The position numbers and the translations under genes are program-made. Shown here one piece after another: positions 17,208-25,867 of a stretch of DNA of 40,929 nucleotides (position 1 is its first letter; the number at the start of each line of letters is the position of its first letter). The notes beneath the pieces are model-generated. The model saw only the letters and a list, made by a program, of their open reading frames with translations, searched no databases and had not been told where the DNA came from. The stretch lies in contig CAVHIG010000009.1 of NCBI GenBank assembly GCA_963636105.1, positions 1 through 40,929 of the forward strand, given 5' to 3'. Origin of the DNA: CAVHIG01 sp963636105 (GTDB lineage Bacteria; Bacillota; Clostridia; Peptostreptococcales; Anaerovoracaceae).

Positions 17208-18761
17208 TTGTATCAAGCCTTATACAGAACCTATCGTCCTGAGGTCTTCGAGGAAGTCCTCGGACAGGAGCATATCGTCAGGATACTCCAAAATCAGCTG
17301 AAGACAGATACAGTAGGCCACGCCTACCTCTTTTGCGGTACAAGGGGCACGGGCAAGACCACCATGGCAAGGCTGCTTGCAAAGGGGCTAAACTGCCTTT
17401 CGGACGGTGAAAGACCCTGCGGCCATTGCGAAAATTGCCTTGCGATCAAAAATGGCACCTTCATGGATGTGATCGAAATCGACGCCGCTTCAAACAACAG
17501 CGTAGACAACATCCGTGAGCTGCGCGAAAGCGTAAAATATCCGCCGGCGATCGGAAGGAAAAAAGTATATATAATAGACGAAGTACACATGCTGTCATCT
17601 GGTGCCTTCAATGCGCTTTTAAAGACGCTCGAAGAACCGCCTGAAAATGTGATCTTCATATTGGCTACGACTGAACCGCATAAGGTCTTGCAGACAGTGA
17701 TGTCGCGCTGCCTTCGCCTTGACTTCAAGCGCGTCCCGGAGAGGACGATCGCAAGCGGAATGTCGAAAATTTGCAGTGAACTGGGTATAGACGTTTCAGA
17801 GGACGCGATTAGGATACTTGCCGCGAATGCTGACGGATCGGTACGTGACGGGCTTTCGATTCTGGATCAATGCCTCTCTACCGGCATCAAAAAAGTCACC
17901 CGCAATGATGTGCTGGAATTTCTCGGCGCGACGGGTGAGGAGGTTTTCATAGAGCTTACCGACGCCGTGCTGCTGCATAAAATGGATGCGGCTCTCCTTC
18001 TTATCGACAAGGTTTTGGCTGATGGTAAGGATGAGCTTCATTTTGCGCAGGATTGGCTTGCGCATTATCGCAGCCTGCTCATTACCAAATATGTAAAAAA
18101 TCCTGAAGATATCCTAAACCGTTCCAGTGAAAATTCAGACAGAATCAGGACTCAAAGCGACAGATTGGATCTTTCGGAGATAAACGCTGGCATAATGGAG
18201 ATTTCAAAGACCATTGCTGACATAAAGCGTTCCTCGCAGGCTCGCGTCCTGCTTGAGCTGTGCGCTATAAAGCTTGCGACGGCGCAGGTCATAGGTAGCG
18301 CGACGGCGCAGATACCGGGTAGAGGGCAGACTCAAAAGCAAAGTCCGCTGCCCGCCTCGCATACAGAGCAGCCGGCAGCTTCGCCCGCATCTGTTCCGCA
18401 AGGAGCACCGGGCAGGGCGGCAGCTCAGGAGGAGGCTTTAGATCTTGAAAAGCTTTGGCATGCGATACTTGAAGAGGGAGAAAGCATCCAGGGCAGTATA
18501 AATACGATAGACGATGCGAGACTCATAAAGCTTGGAGATACTACTTTTTCCTTGCAGATATCTCCGGCAAAGAAGCTGCGCGCAGAGCGCATGAGGCAGC
18601 TTTTGGAGAGACTTATGCAGGAGCATACGGGTAGATATCTCAGAATGGAGCTTGTGACAGAGCCGGTGCAGGGCTCTGTGCCTGAGGAAAAAAAGAGCAC
18701 TGAGGCTTATGCCAGGGAGCTTGGCGGAATTTTGGGTCTTGCGATAGAAGTAGAAAAATAA
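17208..18761 (+). CDS. dnaX: DNA polymerase III subunit gamma/tau
   Basis: The clamp-loader ATPase. The mature N terminus is YQALYRTYRPEVFEEVLGQEH; this fixes a TTG start at 17208 preceded by AAAGGA at 7 nt. The frame is open upstream to 17088, but that part overlaps the SRP RNA and is not conserved. The 517 residues include Walker A GTRGTGKT, the zinc module CGHCENC, Walker B IIDEVHMLS and the arginine-finger segment SRC, then a Pro/Ala/Gln-rich tau linker (about 370-410) and a short C-terminal domain. It is followed by ybaB and recR, the standard Firmicutes order. Confidence 0.95.
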   Translation: MYQALYRTYRPEVFEEVLGQEHIVRILQNQLKTDTVGHAYLFCGTRGTGKTTMARLLAKGLNCLSDGERPCGHCENCLAIKNGTFMDVIEIDAASNNSVDNIRELRESVKYPPAIGRKKVYIIDEVHMLSSGAFNALLKTLEEPPENVIFILATTEPHKVLQTVMSRCLRLDFKRVPERTIASGMSKICSELGIDVSEDAIRILAANADGSVRDGLSILDQCLSTGIKKVTRNDVLEFLGATGEEVFIELTDAVLLHKMDAALLLIDKVLADGKDELHFAQDWLAHYRSLLITKYVKNPEDILNRSSENSDRIRTQSDRLDLSEINAGIMEISKTIADIKRSSQARVLLELCAIKLATAQVIGSATAQIPGRGQTQKQSPLPASHTEQPAASPASVPQGAPGRAAAQEEALDLEKLWHAILEEGESIQGSINTIDDARLIKLGDTTFSLQISPAKKLRAERMRQLLERLMQEHTGRYLRMELVTEPVQGSVPEEKKSTEAYARELGGILGLAIEVEK

Positions 18762-18790
18762 AAAGAAAAATATATCAGGAGGATAATGAA

Positions 18791-19150
18791 ATGGGAAAAG
18801 GCATGAGAGCCGGTAAGAAGCCGTCCAGCGGAATGGGCGGAGGTATGCAAAAGCAAATGGCACAGATGCAGGCTGTACAGAGAAAGATGGAGGCTATGCA
18901 GGCTGAGATAGATGAGATGGAGACCACCGCTACGGCAGGCGGCGGCGCTGTTGCCGTAACTGTAAATGGCAAAAAGCAGGTCACAAACCTCGAAATCAAG
19001 CAGGACGTCGTAGATTCGGATGACGTGGAGATGCTGCAGGATCTCGTGATGGCAGCCGTAAATGAAGCCATCAGACAGATGGACGAAATCGCTGCAAATG
19101 AGATGAACAAGCTGACAGCAGGACTCGGAATCCCTCCGGGACTGCTGTAG
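18791..19150 (+). CDS. ybaB: YbaB/EbfC family nucleoid-associated protein
   Basis: The 119-residue protein has the YbaB core (GGMQKQMAQMQAVQRKMEAMQ, GGGAVAVTVNG, LEIKQDVVD, DLVMAAVNEAI). Family members bind DNA as tweezers-like dimers. The first 17 residues are Lys/Gly-rich and not in the core. AGGAGG lies 6-7 nt before the ATG. It lies between dnaX and recR, as in Bacillus. Confidence 0.95.
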   Translation: MGKGMRAGKKPSSGMGGGMQKQMAQMQAVQRKMEAMQAEIDEMETTATAGGGAVAVTVNGKKQVTNLEIKQDVVDSDDVEMLQDLVMAAVNEAIRQMDEIAANEMNKLTAGLGIPPGLL

Positions 19151-19172
19151 GAAGGCCTTCTTGGAGCTTGGT

Positions 19173-19772
19173 ATGAGACAGTATGCAAAGCCTCTCGCAA
19201 GGCTTATCAGCGAGTTTTCAAAGCTTCCCGGAATAGGTGGCAAGAGCGCCCAGAGGCTGGCTTTTCATATACTTTCCCTTGAGGATAAGGAAGCGGAGGC
19301 CTTGGCGGAGGCTATACTTGACGCGAAAAAAAATATGAAATATTGTTCTGTGTGCGGAAATCTCACGGATACCGACCCCTGCGCAATCTGCTCAGATCCC
19401 GCGCGGGATCGCAGTGTAATATGTGTAGTCGAAAGTCCCAGAGATGTCGCCGCTATGGAGAGAATCAGGGAATTTCATGGCCTTTACCATGTGCTGCATG
19501 GGGCGCTTTCTCCTATGGATGGCATAGGGCCTGAGGATATAAATCTCAAGCAACTCATAGTGCGCCTTCAGCAGGAGGACGTAAAAGAAGTGATATTGGC
19601 TACGAATCCAAATATAGAAGGCGAGGCCACAGCGATGTATACCGCGCGTCTCATAAAGCCTGCGGGTATCAAGGTTTCGAGAATTGCTCACGGTATTCCT
19701 GTGGGCGGCGATCTCGAATACGCGGATGAGGTGACCCTGCTCAAGGCTATGGAGGGTCGCAGGGAATTGTAG
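19173..19772 (+). CDS. recR: Recombination protein RecR
   Basis: RecR acts with RecF/RecO to load RecA at gaps. The 199-residue product has the N-terminal HhH (LPGIGGKSAQRLAFHIL), a Cys4 zinc finger (CSVCGNLTDTDPCAIC) and a Toprim domain (VICVVESPRDVAAME). I choose ATG 19173 (MRQYAKPL) because GGAG lies 6 nt upstream and the family starts here. A TTG 12 bases earlier is possible. Confidence 0.95.
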   Translation: MRQYAKPLARLISEFSKLPGIGGKSAQRLAFHILSLEDKEAEALAEAILDAKKNMKYCSVCGNLTDTDPCAICSDPARDRSVICVVESPRDVAAMERIREFHGLYHVLHGALSPMDGIGPEDINLKQLIVRLQQEDVKEVILATNPNIEGEATAMYTARLIKPAGIKVSRIAHGIPVGGDLEYADEVTLLKAMEGRREL

Positions 19773-19809
19773 ATTTCTGCCTTAAAGAAAAGTTTTAGGG
19801 ACAACAAAA

Positions 19810-19855
19810 GAACCGCAAAACGTGTAAGCTTCACATTTTGCGGTTCTTATTTTTT
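19810..19855. terminator. Bidirectional terminator between recR and fba
   Basis: GAACCGCAAAA (19810-19820) pairs perfectly with TTTTGCGGTTC (19836-19846), with a T-rich tail on the plus strand (TTATTTTTT) and TTTTGTTGT on the minus strand. It lies between convergent genes. Confidence 0.85.
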
Positions 19856-19917
19856 AAAAATTTGCTTGAGATTCGCTACAGTGTTTTTTACCCGCCGCAA
19901 AGCCTAGCGGCTGCAAA

Positions 19918-20847
19918 CTATCTCTGATTTGAAGCGTTCAAAACATTCTTGATCTTGTGCTGTACCATGCCCTGGATAGCGTCTCTCGCAGGTCCGAGGT
20001 ACTTTCTCGGGTCGAATTCAGCAGGATTCTCTACGAGGAACTTTCTGACTTCAGCCGTCATGGCGAGGCGAAGATCCGTATCGATATTTACCTTGCAAAT
20101 GCCATACTTTGTAGCCTCACGAATCATATCCTCAGGCACTCCCTGCGCGCCAGGGATATTTCCGCCATATTCATTGCACTTTGCCACAAATTCAGGAAGA
20201 ACAGTGGAAGCGCCGTGAAGTACAAGCGGTGTATCAGGAATGAGAGCGTGTATCTTCTTGAGTCTCTCAAAATCAAGGTAAGGCTCGCCCTTGAACTTAT
20301 ATGCGCCATGGCTGGTACCTATAGCGATAGCAAGTGAATCCACGCCTGTGCGTGCCACAAATTCAGCAGCCTCCTCAGGGTCTGTAAACTTTGCCGAGCG
20401 CTCGTCCACATTGATATTGTCCTCCACACCGGCAAGCTTTCCAAGCTCTGCCTCTACTACCACGCCCTTAGCGTGCGCATAATCTACAACCTGCTTTGTG
20501 AGAGCTATATTCTCCTCAAATGGATGCTTTGAACCGTCCACCATTACGGAAGTGAAACCGTCATCCACGCACTTTTTGCATATGTCAAAGTCTTCGCCGT
20601 GGTCAAGGTGCAATACGATGTCCAGGCCTGTATCCTCGATCGCGGCCTGTACAAGATGTACAAGATAGGCCGGTCTCGCGTATTTTCTCGCCCCCGCGGA
20701 TACCTGCAGAATGAGCGGCGCGTTTTCAATCTTTGCCGCGTCCACGATACCCTGAATAATCTCCATATTGTTTACATTGAAAGCGCCCACAGCGTAGTCG
20801 TTTTTAAGAGCCTTTGCAAACATTTCCTTCGAAGTAACTAAAGCCAT
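19918..20847 (-). CDS. fba: Class II fructose-bisphosphate aldolase
   Basis: Zn-dependent aldolase of glycolysis/gluconeogenesis. The 309 residues show FNVNNMEIIQGI, the zinc/substrate motif LHLDHGED, SVMVDGS, EAELGKLAGVED, GTSHGAYK, LHGAS and KVNIDTDLRLA, typical of the Firmicutes class IIB enzyme. AGGAGGG precedes the ATG at 10 nt. A minus-strand TATAAT about 55 nt upstream (20897-20902) is a possible -10 without a good -35. The gene appears monocistronic. Confidence 0.96.
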   Translation of the reverse strand: MALVTSKEMFAKALKNDYAVGAFNVNNMEIIQGIVDAAKIENAPLILQVSAGARKYARPAYLVHLVQAAIEDTGLDIVLHLDHGEDFDICKKCVDDGFTSVMVDGSKHPFEENIALTKQVVDYAHAKGVVVEAELGKLAGVEDNINVDERSAKFTDPEEAAEFVARTGVDSLAIAIGTSHGAYKFKGEPYLDFERLKKIHALIPDTPLVLHGASTVLPEFVAKCNEYGGNIPGAQGVPEDMIREATKYGICKVNIDTDLRLAMTAEVRKFLVENPAEFDPRKYLGPARDAIQGMVQHKIKNVLNASNQR

Positions 20848-20985
20848 CTAAATACCCTCCTAATCTTTCAAATGACATGTTTAGGTCTATAAGCTGATTA
20901 TACACCACCTGCGCCCAAAAATCACTATAATTTCAACAATCTTTAGCTTTTGCATGACTTAAATGTCGCAGGGGCGGCAGCCATT

Positions 20986-21471
20986 CTAAGCGCCTGGCTT
21001 TGTAAGGATGCTGATTACCTCCTCAGGCGTAGCGTTTTGCGGAATTGTAAATGTACCTGACTGAAGTCTTGTCTCCGCGCCTGCGGCAGACACAGCGGAG
21101 CTGAACTCCTCAACCGAGGAGAAAAGTCCCAGATTTACCAATGATTGCCCTATAGATTCCATGCTTTCTCCATAAGCGACGTACAGTGAGTGAGGGTATG
21201 TGCCGTCCGCGGAAACTTCGCCGCTTGTGCTTTCGCTACCATCTCCCTCAGTGCCGGGAGCCTCTCCGTCCGCGGAAACTTCGCCGTTTCCGCCATCGCC
21301 GTCAGTGTCGACTGATTCTGTGCTCTCGCTTGAGGAAGCAGCCAAAAGTGTTTTCGGGTAATCCATTACGACATTTATCCTGCTTATGATGAGGAGAGCC
21401 GCAAGGAGTACGATTATGAGAGCGATTACGACGTCATTTATGTTATATAAGAAATCTTTGATTTTGTTCAT
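20986..21471 (-). CDS. Membrane-anchored MltG/YceG-like protein without catalytic domain
   Basis: This 161-residue protein has one N-terminal membrane helix (about residues 14-33), an acidic Ser/Gly/Glu linker (45-95) and a C-terminal LysM-like segment (YGESMESIGQSLVNLGLFSS ... LQSGTFTIPQNATPEEVISIL). That segment closely resembles the domain preceding the lytic transglycosylase domain of MltG. The catalytic domain is absent and the gene ends cleanly, so it cannot cut glycan by itself and may be a regulator or a binding partner. The linker is built from GEVSADG-type units encoded by GCGGAAAC-related repeats (21211, 21271, 21282). RBS AAAGGA. Confidence 0.75.
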   Translation of the reverse strand: MNKIKDFLYNINDVVIALIIVLLAALLIISRINVVMDYPKTLLAASSSESTESVDTDGDGGNGEVSADGEAPGTEGDGSESTSGEVSADGTYPHSLYVAYGESMESIGQSLVNLGLFSSVEEFSSAVSAAGAETRLQSGTFTIPQNATPEEVISILTKPGA

Positions 21472-21533
21472 TTGTACGCTGTCCTTTCTGTCCTATGTGT
21501 GTTGCGCGTGAAAGGCTAAACCTTCCACGTGAC

Positions 21534-21562
21534 ATTTTATCACAAAATGAGCTGTCTCTCAA
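21534..21562 (-). promoter_or_regulatory. Promoter of the MltG-like gene
   Basis: On the minus strand TTGAGA (21557-21562) and TAAAAT (21534-21539) are separated by 17 bp, about 60 nt upstream of the ATG. Confidence 0.65.
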
Positions 21563-21644
21563 TTATAAATGCGGCTTTGACTGTGAATTTATGGTGAAGG
21601 CGGGGTAGGAAGTATTAAGTTTTCTTTACATGTGGCGCGGCGGC

Positions 21645-21673
21645 TTGCAAATTTGGCTCTTGTGGTGTAGAAT
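21645..21673 (+). promoter_or_regulatory. Promoter placing +1 on the RluA start codon
   Basis: TTGCAA (21645-21650) and TAGAAT (21668-21673) have a 17-bp spacer. The expected +1, seven bases after the -10 box, is 21680, which is the A of the start ATG. No Shine-Dalgarno sequence is seen, so the mRNA may be leaderless. Confidence 0.5.
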
Positions 21674-21679
21674 GGGCAT

Positions 21680-22699
21680 ATGATAAGCTTGACTATTACA
21701 AAAAATGAAGAAAATCAAAGGCTTGATCGCTTTCTCAAGAAGTATTTGAAGAATGCGCCGCTTTCGTACATTTACAAGATTATCCGAAAGGATGTGAAGG
21801 TAAACGGCAAGCGTGCGGGGCAGGATACGGTGCTTTACGAGGGCGATGAGCTCAGCCTTTACATAACGCAGGAGGCAGTGGAGCAGTTTCACAGACAGCG
21901 TCCTTTGGCAAAGGCAAAGAAGCAATTCAAGGTCGCCTATGAGGACGAAAACATCCTGATCGTTGAGAAGCCGTTTGGCCTTTTGACTCACGGCGATGCT
22001 GTGGAGAAGAAGAATACACTGGCAAATCAGGTGGCCGGCTATCTTTGTGAAAATGGCGTCTATGAGCCCGGAATGGAGCGGACCTTTGCGCCTGCGCCGG
22101 TAAACAGGCTTGACAGGAATACGACCGGCCTTGTGATTTTCGGAAAAAACGCCGCGGCCTTGCAGGCATTGAATAAAATGATTCGTGAAAAGGGCTATGT
22201 GGATAAGTTCTATCTTACGATTGTGAGAGGCGACCTCAAGAAGACGCTTGTGCTCAAGGATAAGATGCAAAAAAACGCTGCCACAAATACGGTCAAGGTG
22301 CTTCCTATGGAAAGCGATGGCGGCAAGGTAATGGAGACTGTGGCACGGCCTGTTTTGACCTCTCCTGACGGCAAATATACGCTTGTAGAGGTACATTTGG
22401 TCACGGGCAGGACGCATCAGATCAGAGCGCATCTTGCCAAGGCAGGCTATCCGGTGCTCGGCGATCCAAAATACGGCTTGGGAAAAGCAGCTCCCGGAAA
22501 ACAGGCTGCCGCGGGCAGAAAATCGGGTTCTACGGATTCCGCTGTACGAGCCTTGCAGGCACAGCTTCTGCATGCTTACAGACTGAGCTTTGCGGGAGGC
22601 GCAGCGCCGCTTGCGTATCTTGCGGGTCTTGAGGTAAAATCCGAGCTTCCGCCGGAATTTGCCAAAATCGCAGGCGAGCTCTTTGGAGAGGAAAAGTAA
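21680..22699 (+). CDS. RluA-family pseudouridine synthase
   Basis: Isomerises uridine to pseudouridine in rRNA; the target position cannot be told from sequence. An N-terminal S4-like RNA-binding domain (RLDRFLKKYLKNAPLSYIYK, VKVNGKRA) precedes the catalytic domain with VNRLDRNTTGLVIF (catalytic Asp; Asn replaces the usual His before RLD), LVTGRTHQIRAHL and YPVLGDPKYG. An Ala/Gly/Lys insert follows (about 273-290). N-terminal alignment with the family supports this ATG although no ribosome site precedes it. It lies 8 nt before lepB. Confidence 0.92.
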   Translation: MISLTITKNEENQRLDRFLKKYLKNAPLSYIYKIIRKDVKVNGKRAGQDTVLYEGDELSLYITQEAVEQFHRQRPLAKAKKQFKVAYEDENILIVEKPFGLLTHGDAVEKKNTLANQVAGYLCENGVYEPGMERTFAPAPVNRLDRNTTGLVIFGKNAAALQALNKMIREKGYVDKFYLTIVRGDLKKTLVLKDKMQKNAATNTVKVLPMESDGGKVMETVARPVLTSPDGKYTLVEVHLVTGRTHQIRAHLAKAGYPVLGDPKYGLGKAAPGKQAAAGRKSGSTDSAVRALQAQLLHAYRLSFAGGAAPLAYLAGLEVKSELPPEFAKIAGELFGEEK

Positions 22700-22707
22700 A
22701 AGGATAA

Positions 22708-23214
22708 ATGAAAGAATTTTTAAAGGATCTCATAGTAGCGATACTTATCGCATTTATCATATTGCAATTTATAAAGCCGACCATTGTAAAGGAAAGCTCT
22801 ATGGAGCCGACGCTTTGGGAAAACAATTATCTCATACTCAGCAAGCAATCCTACACCTTTGGCGAGCCAAAGCGCGGAGATATCATAGTATTCCATTCTG
22901 ACTTGAAGACCGAAGACGGCAAGGAAAAGCTCCTCATAAAGAGAGTAATAGGCCTGCCGGGCGAGACCATCTCCATTATGGATGGCTATGTCTACATCGA
23001 CGGTGAGATGCTCGATGAGCCATATATAAAAAATATCACGACCGGCTACATCGAGGGCCTCGAGATTCCTGAGGGTCATATCTTCGCAATGGGCGACAAT
23101 CGTGAGGTCAGCAAGGACAGCCGCTCTGAGGATGTAGGCTGCATAGACATAGATAAAATCGTAGGAAAGGCCGTAATCAGGCTCTATCCGTTTGACGAGA
23201 TTACGCTTTTATAG
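22708..23214 (+). CDS. lepB: Type I signal peptidase
   Basis: Membrane protease that removes signal peptides. The 168-residue protein has a single N-terminal membrane helix (about 7-25), the catalytic Ser in SSMEPT, the catalytic Lys in LIKRVIGLPGE, and box E GDNREVSKDSR. The length is typical of Gram-positive SipS-type enzymes. RBS AAAGGA between rluA and lepB suggests one transcript. Confidence 0.95.
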   Translation: MKEFLKDLIVAILIAFIILQFIKPTIVKESSMEPTLWENNYLILSKQSYTFGEPKRGDIIVFHSDLKTEDGKEKLLIKRVIGLPGETISIMDGYVYIDGEMLDEPYIKNITTGYIEGLEIPEGHIFAMGDNREVSKDSRSEDVGCIDIDKIVGKAVIRLYPFDEITLL

Positions 23215-23248
23215 AGACGACGCGTCTTGCGGGGACATAGCCTTATGC

Positions 23249-23272
23249 CGCGGAAACTGCGCAGTTTCCGCG
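23249..23272. repeat. 24-bp perfect palindrome of the GCGGAAAC family
   Basis: Half-site CGCGGAAACTGC is followed directly by its exact complement. It lies between lepB and smpB, outside any gene, followed by GAAAAAAGG and no T-run, so it is a poor terminator on this strand. Confidence 0.9.
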
Positions 23273-23336
23273 AAAAAAGGGTAGCACGGAGAAGCAGGGG
23301 AGTCTGCGAAAGCGAAAAAGAGGGTATATAGAGAGT

Positions 23337-23792
23337 ATGAAGAAGGAAAGAAAGCTGGTCGCGAATAATAAAAAGGCGAGGCATGATTATTTTATAGATG
23401 AGGTCTATGAGGCCGGGCTTGTGCTCACCGGTACGGAGATAAAGTCCGTGCGGCAGGGCAAGGTCAGCATAAAGGAGAGCTATGCCAAGATTGAGGGCAC
23501 AGAGATTTTCGTGTATGGGATGAATATCAGTCCGTATGAGCAGGGGAATCGCTTCAATGTGGATCCGCTCAGGCCGAGGAAGCTCTTGCTCCATAAGCAG
23601 GAAATTCGAAAACTTTTGGGGCTTACGACGATAAAGGGCTTGACATTGATACCTCTTACGGTGTATATAAATGAAGAGGGAAAGGCAAAGATGGAGCTTG
23701 CGGTGGCGCGAGGCAAGAAGCTTTATGACAAGCGTGATGACATCGCAAAGCGCGATTCTGAGCGCCGGATGCAGCAGGCCATGCGGAAGTAG
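23337..23792 (+). CDS. smpB: SsrA-binding protein SmpB
   Basis: SmpB binds the tRNA-like domain of tmRNA and brings it to stalled ribosomes. The 151 residues contain the conserved KKARHDYFI, EAGLVLTGTEIKSVR, NPR-like and RPRKLLLHKQEI segments, GLTLIPLTVYIN and the basic C-terminal tail that enters the mRNA channel (KLYDKRDDIAKRDSERRMQQ). Directly downstream, 11 nt away, is its partner RNA ssrA. Confidence 0.97.
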   Translation: MKKERKLVANNKKARHDYFIDEVYEAGLVLTGTEIKSVRQGKVSIKESYAKIEGTEIFVYGMNISPYEQGNRFNVDPLRPRKLLLHKQEIRKLLGLTTIKGLTLIPLTVYINEEGKAKMELAVARGKKLYDKRDDIAKRDSERRMQQAMRK

Positions 23793-23803
23793 TTTAATGA
23801 TAT

Positions 23804-24175
23804 GGGGGTGTAAAGGTTTCGACGGGGGTGTAGAAGCTGGATAAGCGAGCCGCAGTTTGCTCGGTCTGCGTAAAAAAGGGCACGTTAAATATAAACGCTA
23901 AAAATAACAACAATTACGCATTTGCTGCATAGTTCAGCAGCCGCCTAAGGCGGCGCGTCGTCGGCCCACATTCACCCGTAGGTGTGGAATCCGGCGTCGA
24001 CATACGGGAAAACTCAGGGTGGACTCCCGTAAGCTCTGGGGACTAGCGGGATAGCTGATTTTTGAGCCTGCCTGTGGGCGCTAAAAGAGGCGAAACAATA
24101 AAACACCGGCTGCGCTCGGAGAAATTCCTGTGGAAATGCTTTCGGACGTGGGTTCGACTCCCACCATCTCCACCA
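23804..24175 (+). ncRNA. ssrA: Transfer-messenger RNA (tmRNA)
   Basis: The 5' acceptor strand GGGGGTG pairs with CATCTCC before the discriminator A and encoded CCA at 24173-24175. The 5' GTAAAGGTTTCGACGGGG and the 3' T arm GGTTCGACTCCCACC are canonical. The tag frame at 23897-23932 reads AKNNNNYAFAA then TAG, if resumption is at GCT 23897; the ending YAFAA replaces the common YALAA. Pseudoknot regions follow, and a terminator begins 4 nt after the gene. It rescues ribosomes and tags products for proteolysis. Confidence 0.97.
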
Positions 24176-24178
24176 GAT

Positions 24179-24222
24179 AAAAAGAAAGAGAACGTTGAAT
24201 TTTCAGCGTTCTCTTTCTTTTT
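24179..24222. terminator. Terminator of ssrA overlapping the mtaB end
   Basis: A stem of about 20 bp (24179-24198 with 24203-24222, one bulge) with A-rich 5' and T-rich 3' arms gives a usable terminator in both directions. It overlaps the last codon of the convergent mtaB gene. Confidence 0.88.
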
Positions 24223-25666
24223 AATCTTCTGCGAGGCTTCCGCGGACGCCATCCTTATAGAGCTCTTCTATCCGTACTCTAACGAGCCGGTTCAAGAGAC
24301 TTTCACCTGATTGAGGCGCTGAAGCGGAAGTCTCGCCTGTCGCGGCATCAGGGTGGCTTGCCGGCACATAGGCTCTTATGTAATTGTCCAGATATCCGGT
24401 ATACATGCCTATTTCAGGCAGATATTCTTCGATAAGCGCCACGCGGCTTGTACCCAGGTTTTCAGTAAAAAACGCTTTTGAGGATTTTTCGCCGGCCTCT
24501 ATGAGCTCGCTTACCCTCCGGTTCTTTACCTGAGGCGCTATATGATTTTTCATTTCAGCGGCTGCGGTGCGTGGTCGCTTTGAATACTTGAAGGCGTGCA
24601 CCTTGCAAAAGCTTATTTCCTCCGTCAGCCTTATGCTATCCGCAAAATCCTCCTCGCTTTCTCCGGGAAAGCCTGCTATTATATCCGTGCTTATGCCGTA
24701 GCATTTGTCAAATTCCTTGAGAGCGGCTGCGATTTCCAGATATTCCTTTCTGTCATAGCGTCTATTCATGGCAGTCAGTACATGGTCACTTCCGCTTTGA
24801 GCCGAAAGATGCAAGTGATGACAAAGTCTTTCATATTTGAAAAGTCCCTTCACGTAGTCGCAATTTATGACCGTAGGCTCAAGGGAGCTCAGTCTGATTC
24901 TAAACTCACCGGGCAGCGCATTTATAGCCTTTATGAGTATTTCTATGCCCTGAGCATCTCCCGCTTCCTTTAGAACCTCATCCTCTGCGTATTTTTCTTT
25001 GAAATCGGCCTCGGTGCCATAAAGCGCGGTATTTATTCCCGTGAGTATAATCTCCTTGAAGCCGTTTTGCAGGAGTGTCTTGACCTCGCAAAGTACGTCA
25101 AATGGCGCTCTGCTTCTGACACTTCCTCTGGCGAAGGGAATCAGGCAATATGCGCAGAAGCGATTGCAGCCTTCTTGCACCTTTACGAAGGCTCTGGTGC
25201 GCGATTCCATGGATGTGATAGTGCCCATCTCATCGTAGCCGCAAAGCTCCTCATAGGGGCGTACATCCACTATGGGCTCACCTGCGACGTTTTTGCACTC
25301 CGCGGAAACTGCGTCTGCGCTGCGCGATTTCAAGGCTTCCTCGACATAGTCTATAAGCTTTGCTTTCTCCTTTGTGCCCATTACTATATCTACAGCCTCT
25401 ATCGCAGCCACCTCGTCTGGGCTCGTCTGGGCATAGCAGCCCGTCACTGCGACTAGAGCCTTAGGATTGACTTTTTTCATGCGCCTGATGTATTGACGCG
25501 ATTTTCTGTCTGCAAGGCTTGTCACCGTGCAGGTATTTATTACATATACGTCGGCAAATTCGTTTTCGCTTACGATTTCAAAGTCGCGTGCGGAAAAAAG
25601 CTCCTTCAATGCCTCCGTCTCATAAAAATTCACCTTGCAACCCAAGGTGTGAAATGCTGCTTTCAT
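24221..25666 (-). CDS. mtaB: tRNA t6A37 methylthiotransferase MtaB
   Basis: Radical-SAM enzyme that converts t6A37 to ms2t6A37 in tRNAs reading ANN codons. The 481-residue protein shows the MTTase domain cysteines (HTLGCKVN, INTCTVT, TGCYAQ), the radical-SAM cluster motif GCNRFCAYC, then SDHVLTAMNRRY and a C-terminal TRAM domain (LVRVRIEELYKDGVRG). An Ala/Ser linker before the radical-SAM domain contains AVSAE encoded by a GCGGAAACTGCG copy (25302). RBS GAGGAAG. Confidence 0.93.
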   Translation of the reverse strand: MKAAFHTLGCKVNFYETEALKELFSARDFEIVSENEFADVYVINTCTVTSLADRKSRQYIRRMKKVNPKALVAVTGCYAQTSPDEVAAIEAVDIVMGTKEKAKLIDYVEEALKSRSADAVSAECKNVAGEPIVDVRPYEELCGYDEMGTITSMESRTRAFVKVQEGCNRFCAYCLIPFARGSVRSRAPFDVLCEVKTLLQNGFKEIILTGINTALYGTEADFKEKYAEDEVLKEAGDAQGIEILIKAINALPGEFRIRLSSLEPTVINCDYVKGLFKYERLCHHLHLSAQSGSDHVLTAMNRRYDRKEYLEIAAALKEFDKCYGISTDIIAGFPGESEEDFADSIRLTEEISFCKVHAFKYSKRPRTAAAEMKNHIAPQVKNRRVSELIEAGEKSSKAFFTENLGTSRVALIEEYLPEIGMYTGYLDNYIRAYVPASHPDAATGETSASAPQSGESLLNRLVRVRIEELYKDGVRGSLAED

Positions 25667-25790
25667 ATATCTTCCTCTTTCTTTAGCTTATGGTATTCCA
25701 AGCCTTCTTATGCGGATATTATACCATAACGGGCGCCTCTCTACCACTGCTTGAGTGCAGAAATTTGCGTGCGGAAATGTGATTTGGGAG

Positions 25791-25825
25791 AAAGAAAAAG
25801 ACTGCGGCGTGTGCCACAGTCTTTT
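25791..25825 (-). terminator. Terminator of gdhA
   Basis: On the minus strand AAAAGACTGTGG pairs with CCGCAGTCTTTT (one mismatch), followed by TTTTTCTTT. It lies about 40 nt after the gdhA stop. Confidence 0.85.
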
Positions 25826-25867
25826 CTGTAAGGATTTTATTAAGTCAAATTTTATATCAAACTTTTT

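Noticed and set aside
17886..17905. A-rich slippery site in dnaX that might give a gamma form by -1 frameshift
   Set aside because: The zero-frame phase is AAA AAA GTC and the -1 product would stop after a few codons near residue 230, before the oligomerisation domain. No stimulatory Shine-Dalgarno or stem is evident.
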